Shown: positions 4,668-9,778 of the stretch, in pieces
How the letters are laid out: every line of letters starts with the position of its first letter
Position numbering within the stretch: the first letter of the stretch is position 1
Assembly: GCA_003167475.1 (NCBI GenBank)
Contig: PMTB01000105.1
Location: 1 to 9,778 of the forward strand
Direction: 5' to 3'
Source: a candidate division FCPU426 bacterium
GTDB taxonomy: Bacteria > Oederibacteriota > PGYV01 > Palsa-1178
Length of the DNA stretch: 9,778 nt
Made by a program: the position numbers and the translations under genes
Notes under the pieces: model-generated
Database searches by the model: none
What the model saw: the letters and a program-made list of their open reading frames with translations, nothing else
What the model was told of the DNA's origin: nothing

Positions 4668-5459
4668 ATGGACAAGTGGGACGCTAAGGATTACGCAAAG
4701 AACTCGCAGAACCAGTACAAGTGGGGGATGGAAGTCGTTGAACAGGCAGGCGTAAAGACGGGTGAGAGTGTCCTTGATATCGGTTGTGGGGATGGGAAGA
4801 TAACGGCTCAGATCGCCCGGAAGGCTTTTGACGGTCGGGTTGTGGGGATTGATGCTTCCGGGAAGATGCTTAAACTCGGGCGGGAGTTGTTCCCGGGGGA
4901 CGAGTATTCGAACCTGAGTTTTAAAAAGTCCGATGCTCAGGATTTTAACTTTGATGGTGTTTTTGACATTGCGTTTTCCAATGCCTGCCTGCACTGGATG
5001 AAGGACCAGAATAAGGTTCTTAAGAATGTTTATAAAGCTTTGCGGCCGGGAGGCAGAGTGTTTTTCCAGATGGGCGGCAAGGGTAACGCGGGAATTATGA
5101 ATAAACTAATGGATAAACAGATAAAAAAGGACAAATGGAAAAAATACTTCAAAGGATTTAAGGGCGCTTACTGGTTTTACTCGCCGGCTGAGTATAAGAA
5201 GTTTTTGGCGGAAAGCGGATTAAAGCCTGTGCGGGTTTATCTTGTGCCTAAGGTTGCCGAGCACAAAGGCGAGGAGGGTTTGACTGCCTGGTTCAGGACT
5301 ACCTGGCTGCCGTACACTCATTTGGTGCCGGTTTCACTCAGGGAGACATTTATCAGTGAGGCCGTAGATTCGTTTACAAAAGCAACAAAACAGATGGGAA
5401 ATACAGTAATTAAGATGCCCATGATGAGGCTCCAGGTCGAGGCCGTAAAACCCCTGTAA
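4668..5459 (+). CDS. Class I SAM-dependent methyltransferase (trans-aconitate methyltransferase-like)
   Basis: A 263-residue protein with all class I methyltransferase motifs in order: SAM-binding motif I VLDIGCGDGKIT (35-46), acidic motif II GIDAS (60-64), SDAQDF (88-93), motif IV FDIAFSNACLHWM (99-111) and LRPGGRVFFQM (125-135). The N-terminal W...Y signature, the NACLHW motif and the C-terminal PMMRLQVEAVKP resemble small-molecule carboxyl methyltransferases of the Tam/juvenile-hormone-acid type more than RNA or protein methyltransferases. Substrate is unknown. The start is fixed by AAAGGAGGG (4652-4660) seven bases upstream. It is the only full gene between the branched-chain leader and two tandem terminators, so it is probably a single-gene unit governed by that leader. 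A link to branched-chain metabolism, for example methylation of an isopropylmalate-like acid, is inference from context. Confidence 0.85.
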   Translation: MDKWDAKDYAKNSQNQYKWGMEVVEQAGVKTGESVLDIGCGDGKITAQIARKAFDGRVVGIDASGKMLKLGRELFPGDEYSNLSFKKSDAQDFNFDGVFDIAFSNACLHWMKDQNKVLKNVYKALRPGGRVFFQMGGKGNAGIMNKLMDKQIKKDKWKKYFKGFKGAYWFYSPAEYKKFLAESGLKPVRVYLVPKVAEHKGEEGLTAWFRTTWLPYTHLVPVSLRETFISEAVDSFTKATKQMGNTVIKMPMMRLQVEAVKPL

Positions 5460-5474
5460 AATAAAGGGTTTTTT
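5447..5474 (+). terminator. Rho-independent terminator of the methyltransferase gene (first)
   Basis: Stem AAAACCC (5447-5453) with GGGTTTT (5466-5472), 12-base loop and T6 at 5469-5474. It begins within the last codons of the methyltransferase gene. Only three GC pairs, so moderate strength. Confidence 0.6.
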
Positions 5475-5487
5475 ATGGTGAAACAGA

Positions 5488-5514
5488 AAAAAGCCATTGT
5501 TTTAAGGGCTTTTT
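5488..5514 (+). terminator. Rho-independent terminator (second, tandem)
   Basis: Stem AAAAAGCC (5488-5495) with GGCTTTTT (5507-5514), an 11-base loop and T5 at 5510-5514. It follows the first terminator by 13 bases. The A-run on the left arm also makes it readable from the - strand. Confidence 0.65.
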
Positions 5515-5517
5515 CGA

Positions 5518-5546
5518 TTGAACCAAAAGTTGATTTTTGATATAAT
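5518..5546 (+). promoter_or_regulatory. Promoter of the ilvD-ilvB-ilvN operon
   Basis: TTGAAC (5518-5523), a 17-base spacer and a perfect TATAAT (5541-5546). It starts four bases after the second terminator. The predicted start near 5553 leaves a leader of about 170 bases that holds two REP hairpins and no leader peptide: the only nearby ATG at 5650 is followed at once by TAG. Confidence 0.75.
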
Positions 5547-5598
5547 TTGACGTTTTCTGTTTAAAGGGAAAGTTTTAATCTTGCCTCGTTAGAACAAA

Positions 5599-5625
5599 GG
5601 CCGCAACCTAAAAGTTGCGCCTACA
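5599..5625. repeat. REP-like hairpin G1 (right half, CTACA foot)
   Basis: Stem CGCAAC (5602-5607) with GTTGCG (5614-5619), loop CTAAAA, followed by CTACA at 5621-5625. The left foot is absent. It shares the CGCAACCT stem with G2 25 bases downstream. It lies in the 5' leader of ilvD. Confidence 0.65.
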
Positions 5626-5650
5626 CAAGCAGAGACATTGTTCTAGATTA

Positions 5651-5675
5651 TGTAGCCGCAACCTTTAGGTTGCGG
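5651..5675. repeat. REP-like hairpin G2 (left half, TGTAG foot)
   Basis: TGTAG (5651-5655) is followed at once by a perfect 9-bp palindrome, CCGCAACCT (5656-5664) and AGGTTGCGG (5667-5675), around TT. With G1 it forms an inside-out pair: the CTACA of G1 faces the TGTAG of G2, opposite to elements D/E and F. Confidence 0.7.
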
Positions 5676-5725
5676 ATCTTGTAAGTAAGGCAGGCTGTCA
5701 GGAAAAACATTAAAAGGAGAATACC

Positions 5726-7402
5726 ATGAGATCAGACATCATGAAAAAAGGAATAGAACGCACGCCGCACAGGGCTTTGTTCAAGGCCATCGGTTACACC
5801 GACGAGCAGTTGAAAAGGCCCATAATCGGCGTTGTCAATTCATTTAATGAAGTTATCCCCGGCCACATCCACCTGAACACCATCGCCCGCGCCGTCAAAG
5901 ACGGCATTCTTATGGCCGGCGGCACACCCATGGAATTCCCCACAATCGGCGTTTGCGACGGCATTGCCATGGGACATATCGGGATGAAATACTCTCTCGT
6001 GTCGCGCGAGCTAATCGCGGACGGCGTCGAAATCATGGCTAACGCTTATCCTTTTGACGGGCTTGTTTTCATACCCAACTGCGACAAAATAGTCCCGGGC
6101 ATGCTTATGGCAGCGGCAAGGGTAAACGTGCCTTCGATATTCATAAGCGGCGGCGCGATGTTAAAGGGAAGCTATCACGGGAAAAATTATGACCTTATAT
6201 CCGGCGGATTTGAGGCGGTCGGCGAATACGCTAACGGGAAATTGAGCGACAAGGAAATACAGGGCATAGAAAACGCCTGCTGCCCTACATGCGGCTCCTG
6301 TTCCGGGATGTATACCGCTAACACGATGAACTGCATAACCGAAGCGCTCGGAATGGGCCTGCCGGGCAACGGAACAATACCGGCTGTTTACTCGGAGCGT
6401 TTAAGGCTCGCCAAGAACGCGGGCATGCAGATAATGCAGTTGGTAAAAGACGACGTTAAACCGTCGGATATCATGACCCCGAAAGCATTTGAGAATGCCA
6501 TCACTGTTGACGTGGCGCTCGGCGGTTCGACTAACACAGTACTCCACATACCCGCGATCGCCAGCGAAGCAGGCGTGAAGTTTGAATTGAAAACCATCAA
6601 TGAAATATCCGGCAGGACGCCGAACCTTTGCAAGCTCTCACCCGCAAGGCGCGCGGACGGAAGCCAGCACTTCATACAGGACTTAAACGACGCGGGCGGG
6701 ATTCCCGCGGTCATGAAGGAACTCGCGAAAAAGAAACTCATTCATGAAGACGCTAAGACTGTGGCCGGACCGGTCAAAGAAATTATCAAGAACGCGGAAA
6801 ACTTAAATACTGATGTTATAAGAACGGCGGAAAACGCATACTCCCAGCAGGGCGGGCTTGCGATACTTTTCGGCAACATCGCGCCCGAAGGCGCTGTCGT
6901 GAAACAGTCGGCGGTCGCACCTGAGATGATGAAAAGGGAGGGCAGGGCAAGGGTTTTTACATCCGAAGAAGACGCTCAAAAAGCGATACTCGGCAAAAAG
7001 ATCAAGCCCGGAGATGTAGTGGTCATCATATACGAGGGACCCAAAGGCGGGCCGGGCATGAGGGAAATGCTCGCGCCGACAGCGGCTATAGCCGGAATGG
7101 GGCTTGATAAGGACGTAGCGTTAATAACTGACGGCAGGTTCTCCGGGGGAACAAGAGGAGCGGCCATAGGACATATATCGCCGGAAGCCATGGAAGGCGG
7201 GCCCATCGGCCTGGTCCGTGAGGGCGACACAATAGCCATAGACATAAAAGAGCGTTCGATCAACCTGAAAATCGACGACGCTGAGATGGCGAAAAGAAAG
7301 TCCGAGTGGAAGCAGCCGGAACCGAAGATCAAGTCAGGCGTCCTGTACAGGTACTCGCAGATGGTGACATCGGCGTCGACGGGAGCGATCTTTAAGAAAT
7401 AA
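5726..7402 (+). CDS. ilvD: Dihydroxyacid dehydratase IlvD
   Basis: A 558-residue protein, full length for the family. It dehydrates 2,3-dihydroxyisovalerate and 2,3-dihydroxy-3-methylvalerate to the 2-keto acids of Val/Leu and Ile synthesis, using an Fe-S cluster and Mg2+ in the cytosol. Visible landmarks are VVNSFNEVIPGHIHL (36-50), the Mg ligand D78 in GVCDGIAMGH, cluster Cys119 with D120 and K121 in PNCDK (the Lys is carbamylated in homologues), Cys192 in CPTCGSCSGM, E447 in GGPGMREML and the catalytic Ser473 in DGRFSGGTRG. The position that is Cys in plant-type [2Fe-2S] enzymes (PCN) is Gly here (PGH), as in E. coli, which fits an oxygen-labile cluster. The start is supported by AAAAGGAGA (5712-5720). 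First gene of the ilv operon. Confidence 0.97.
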   Translation: MRSDIMKKGIERTPHRALFKAIGYTDEQLKRPIIGVVNSFNEVIPGHIHLNTIARAVKDGILMAGGTPMEFPTIGVCDGIAMGHIGMKYSLVSRELIADGVEIMANAYPFDGLVFIPNCDKIVPGMLMAAARVNVPSIFISGGAMLKGSYHGKNYDLISGGFEAVGEYANGKLSDKEIQGIENACCPTCGSCSGMYTANTMNCITEALGMGLPGNGTIPAVYSERLRLAKNAGMQIMQLVKDDVKPSDIMTPKAFENAITVDVALGGSTNTVLHIPAIASEAGVKFELKTINEISGRTPNLCKLSPARRADGSQHFIQDLNDAGGIPAVMKELAKKKLIHEDAKTVAGPVKEIIKNAENLNTDVIRTAENAYSQQGGLAILFGNIAPEGAVVKQSAVAPEMMKREGRARVFTSEEDAQKAILGKKIKPGDVVVIIYEGPKGGPGMREMLAPTAAIAGMGLDKDVALITDGRFSGGTRGAAIGHISPEAMEGGPIGLVREGDTIAIDIKERSINLKIDDAEMAKRKSEWKQPEPKIKSGVLYRYSQMVTSASTGAIFKK

Positions 7403-7421
7403 ATTCGCGGCCACCGCCTTT

Positions 7422-7445
7422 GGGTTTGAGTTGAAACACAAATCC
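7422..7445 (+). other. Small hairpin in the ilvD-ilvB gap
   Basis: GGGTTTG (7422-7428) can pair with CAAATCC (7439-7445), with one G-U pair and a 10-base loop. It sits just before the ilvB Shine-Dalgarno and has no T-run, so it is not a terminator. It may affect translation or be chance. Confidence 0.3.
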
Positions 7446-7461
7446 AACCCGGAGGTGAGTT

Positions 7462-7719
7462 ATGAATGGTTCCAGAATTCTAATCGAATGCCTTCTACGC
7501 GAAGGTGTCGATACGATATTCGGTTATCCCGGGGCGTCCATAATCGGGCTGCTTGACGGGGTGTACCAACACAACGCAATAGTGATGGATAAAACAATTA
7601 ACAAGGAGAATGATATGAACGGCTCACAAATATTGCTCGAATGCTTGAAGAAAGAGGGCGTGGATACCGTATTCGGATATCCGGGCGGGGTTGTTTTGCC
7701 GCTTTTTGACGCTTTGTAC
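7462..7719 (+). repeat. In-frame duplication of the ilvB 5' end
   Basis: Copy 1 (7462-7566) and copy 2 (7615-7719) encode homologous 35-residue segments with 22 identical residues. The DNA has diverged at many third positions and several first positions, so the duplication is not recent or the copies come from different ilvB-type genes. The 48-base join encodes QHNAIVMDKTINKEND, with no counterpart of the RHEQGA region, and carries the ribosome-binding site of the inner start. Confidence 0.85.
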
Positions 7720-9291
7720 GCTGAGAAGGCGCTTAACCTCATACTGGTTCGGCATGAGCAGGGAGCGGCGCACATGGCCGACGGATACGCTCGTTCGACC
7801 GGCAAAGTGGGCGTGTGTCTGGCGACTTCGGGTCCGGGCGCCACAAATCTGGTGACAGGCATCGCGACCGCTTACATGGATTCCATACCCATGGTCGCAT
7901 TGACGGGCCAGGTAGCGACATCGCTCATAGGCAATGACGCGTTCCAGGAAGCTGACATCACGGGTATCACAAGGCCTATAGTAAAGCACAACTATATAGT
8001 GAAGGATATCAAGGATCTGGCGCAGACTATAAAGAATGCTTTCCATATAGCGTCAACAGGCAAGCCGGGCCCCGTGTTGGTCGACCTTCCGAAAGACATT
8101 TTCACATCGGAACTCGATTTTACATCATACCCGTCGCAGCCGAATTTGCGCGGATATAAGCCGGTTTACGAAGGCAACAAACTGCAGATAAGAAAAGCCG
8201 TCGAGATGATAGAAAAAGCCGAGAGGCCGCTGCTGTACGTAGGCGGAGGAGTTGTTCTCTCGGGGGCCTCTGAAGAGCTCATGAAGCTGGCGGAAAAGGC
8301 CGAGATCCCCGTGACCACCACTTTGATGGCCATGGACTCGTTCCCGTCGGCGCATAAGCTGAACTTAGGTATGCTCGGCATGCACGGCACGCGCTGCGCC
8401 AATTACGCGGTGCAGGAATGCGACCTGCTCATCTCGGTAGGCGCGCGTTTTGACGACAGGGTGACGGGCAAAGTCGCGGATTTTGCGCCGCACGCGAAGA
8501 TAGTGCACATAGACATAGATCCGACCAGCATATCCAAGATAGTGAAAGCGGACGTGCCGGTTGTCGGAGACGCGAAGAATATATTAAAAGAAATAACGGC
8601 GCAGATAAAAAAGATGGAGCATAAGGACTGGGTAAAGCAGACCGAACAGTGGGCAAAGGATTTCCCGCTGACTTACAGGGACACTGACGATGAGATAAAA
8701 CCGCAGTATGTCATACAGAAAATAGCCGAGCTGACAAAAGGCGAAGCGATCATCACGACCGAAGTCGGACAGCACCAGATGTGGGCGGCGCAGTTCAGCA
8801 AATTCACAAAGCCGAGGACCTTCCTCACATCAGGCGGCCTTGGCACCATGGGCTACGGTTTCCCCGCGGCTATAGGCGCGCAGGCAGGCAACCCGGGTAA
8901 GCTGGTCATAGACATAGCGGGCGACGGCTCCATACAGATGAACATACAGGAACTCGCGACAGCGGTTAAGTACAATTACCCGGTAAAGATAGTCATATTG
9001 AATAACGGGTGGCTCGGCATGGTAAGGCAGTGGCAGGAGCTCTTTTTCGGCAAGCGCTACTCGTCCACGCGCATAGAAAACAGCGTGGATTTTGTCAAGC
9101 TGGCCGAGGCATACGGGGCAAAAGGGTTTTTAATAGAGAAAAAAGCTGATGTTGAAAAAACCCTTAAGGAAGCATTTGCGCATAAAGGGCTCGTGATCAT
9201 GGATTTTAGAACAGCCAGGGAAGAAAATGTTTGGCCTATGGTTCCGACAGGGGCCGCGCTGCATTCGATGATCGACGGCGGTTTGGCTTAA
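7462..9291 (+). CDS. ilvB: Acetolactate synthase large subunit IlvB with a duplicated N-terminus
   Basis: The full frame has 609 residues; an internal start at 7615 (Met52) gives 558, nearer the family norm. The enzyme joins pyruvate with pyruvate or 2-ketobutyrate using thiamine diphosphate (TPP), FAD and Mg2+. From Met52 all landmarks are present: FGYPGG (71-76), catalytic Glu99 in RHEQGA, SGPGATN (123-129), the FAD-domain GARFDDRVTG (327-336), and the TPP/Mg motif GDGS (487-490) to NN (514-515). Residues 1-35 repeat residues 52-86 with 22 identities (MNGS.IL.ECL..EGVDT.FGYPG) but stop before the catalytic Glu. Both starts have good ribosome-binding sites: GGAGG (7451-7455) for 7462 and AAGGAG (7602-7607) for 7615. 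I favour 7615 as the start of the working enzyme; the outer start may add a 51-residue extension. ilvN follows 110 bases later. Confidence 0.95.
   Translation: MNGSRILIECLLREGVDTIFGYPGASIIGLLDGVYQHNAIVMDKTINKENDMNGSQILLECLKKEGVDTVFGYPGGVVLPLFDALYAEKALNLILVRHEQGAAHMADGYARSTGKVGVCLATSGPGATNLVTGIATAYMDSIPMVALTGQVATSLIGNDAFQEADITGITRPIVKHNYIVKDIKDLAQTIKNAFHIASTGKPGPVLVDLPKDIFTSELDFTSYPSQPNLRGYKPVYEGNKLQIRKAVEMIEKAERPLLYVGGGVVLSGASEELMKLAEKAEIPVTTTLMAMDSFPSAHKLNLGMLGMHGTRCANYAVQECDLLISVGARFDDRVTGKVADFAPHAKIVHIDIDPTSISKIVKADVPVVGDAKNILKEITAQIKKMEHKDWVKQTEQWAKDFPLTYRDTDDEIKPQYVIQKIAELTKGEAIITTEVGQHQMWAAQFSKFTKPRTFLTSGGLGTMGYGFPAAIGAQAGNPGKLVIDIAGDGSIQMNIQELATAVKYNYPVKIVILNNGWLGMVRQWQELFFGKRYSSTRIENSVDFVKLAEAYGAKGFLIEKKADVEKTLKEAFAHKGLVIMDFRTAREENVWPMVPTGAALHSMIDGGLA
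7602..7607 (+). promoter_or_regulatory. Internal ribosome-binding site in ilvB
   Basis: AAGGAG with seven bases between it and the ATG at 7615, within the outer ilvB frame (codons for NKEND). It offers an independent start for a 558-residue IlvB and is the main reason to doubt the outer start at 7462. Confidence 0.65.
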
Positions 9292-9312
9292 CAATAGTTT
9301 AAAGATAAAGAC

Positions 9313-9380
9313 AGTTTTAAGTTTTGAGATGTAGGGCGGTACAAGCTCATCTTAAAACTCCAAACTTAAAACTTAAAACT
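9313..9380. repeat. AT-rich inverted repeats between ilvB and ilvN
   Basis: AGTTTTAAGTTTT (9313-9325) is perfectly complementary to 9368-9380. A nested pair, AGTTTTGAGATG (9320-9331) and CATCTTAAAACT (9348-9359), matches at 11 of 12. CTTAAAACT occurs three times (9351, 9365, 9372), so several registers can pair. The loop holds TGTAGGGCGG and CAAGC, which may be a decayed REP core. No T-run follows, so read-through into ilvN is expected. The hairpin may set the ratio of large to small subunit or guard the mRNA. Confidence 0.6.
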
Positions 9381-9401
9381 CGACTTAAAGGAGACAAAAA
9401 A

Positions 9402-9778
9402 ATGGAACAGACGAAAATAATAGCCGTGACCGTTGAGAACCAGCCCGGAGTGCTCGCGAGAGTTGCCGGCCTTTTTTCCGGCCGCGCTTTTAACATCATC
9501 AGCCTCGCCGTCGGCGAGACCGAGGATGAGACCATGTCGCGCATGACCATTGTGGCGCGCGGGGACGAGGGCGTGCTCGAGCAGATACTGAAACAGCTGA
9601 ACAAACTTATCGACGTCATCAAAGTCGTGGATATGTCGATAGAGAAATGCATTCAGCGCGAGCTGGCCATGATCAAGGTCGGAGTCGACGGCAAAAGCAA
9701 GCAGGAACTAATGACAATCGTGGACATATTCAGGGCAAAAGTATTGGACGTATCGAACGAATCCTTTACCATCGAAGT
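9402..9778 (+). CDS. ilvN: Acetolactate synthase small subunit IlvN, 5' part (runs off the window)
   Basis: 125 full codons are visible and the frame is still open at the last base. The protein begins MEQTKIIAVTVENQPGVLARVAGLFSGRAFNI, the ACT domain (about residues 5-75) that binds Val, Leu or Ile and passes feedback inhibition to IlvB. VENQPGVLARV..LF..R.FNI is the classic small-subunit signature. A linker and the start of the C-terminal domain follow (ELAMIKVGVDGKSKQEL from about 87). The start is set by AAAGGAG (9387-9393), eight bases ahead. The small subunit is needed for full activity and valine sensitivity of IlvB. The total length, usually about 160-170, cannot be checked. Confidence 0.96.
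   Translation, partial: MEQTKIIAVTVENQPGVLARVAGLFSGRAFNIISLAVGETEDETMSRMTIVARGDEGVLEQILKQLNKLIDVIKVVDMSIEKCIQRELAMIKVGVDGKSKQELMTIVDIFRAKVLDVSNESFTIE

Noticed and set aside
4488..4994. 168-codon - strand ORF opposite the leader end and the methyltransferase start
   Set aside because: It lies antisense to a clearly conserved methyltransferase and resembles no family I recognise. It is a frame shadow.

Overview
The window is bacterial, with closely packed genes all on the + strand, clear Shine-Dalgarno sites and sigma70-like promoters. A ferredoxin-type Fe-S aldo/keto reductase and the number of dispersed palindromes in most of the larger intergenic gaps suggest an anaerobic, probably uncultivated lineage. 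I cannot name the phylum from the sequence alone.

Layout. 1-711: 3' part of an Fe-S aldo/keto reductase. 785-1204: GNAT acetyltransferase resembling YpeA. 1311-2313: toxin-antitoxin operon with an operator-promoter, two tandem paralogous ribbon-helix-helix genes and a PIN toxin, joined by two ATGA overlaps. 2436-4095: D-2-hydroxyacid dehydrogenase (TTG start) followed by a ThuA-like gene. 4091-4317: two two-hairpin repeat elements. 4352-4667: strong promoter and an unlisted 37-codon leader ORF in which 14 of the last 17 codons are Val or Leu, then a structured leader. 4668-5459: class I SAM methyltransferase, ended by two tandem terminators. 5518-9778: a new promoter, then ilvD, ilvB and the 5' part of ilvN (dihydroxyacid dehydratase, acetolactate synthase large and small subunits).

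How the genes fit together. IlvB/IlvN make acetolactate or acetohydroxybutyrate, and IlvD dehydrates the dihydroxyacids later in Val/Ile/Leu synthesis. ilvC is not in the window. The branched-chain-rich leader looks like an amino-acid attenuation peptide, but the gene behind it is a methyltransferase separated from ilvD by terminators and a new promoter. That suggests a methyltransferase controlled by branched-chain amino acid supply. The ilvB reading frame carries a diverged in-frame duplicate of its own first ~35 codons, and the inner copy has its own ribosome-binding site.

Dispersed palindromes with a GTAG foot (CTAC on the other side) occur at about 739, 1234, 2325, 4091, 4189, 5599 and 5651. 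Their stems differ but stay complementary, and loop cores are conserved within a family. This is the layout of REP/REPIN elements mobilised by RAYT transposases. One copy supplies the stop codon of the ThuA gene, and one has the form of a terminator.
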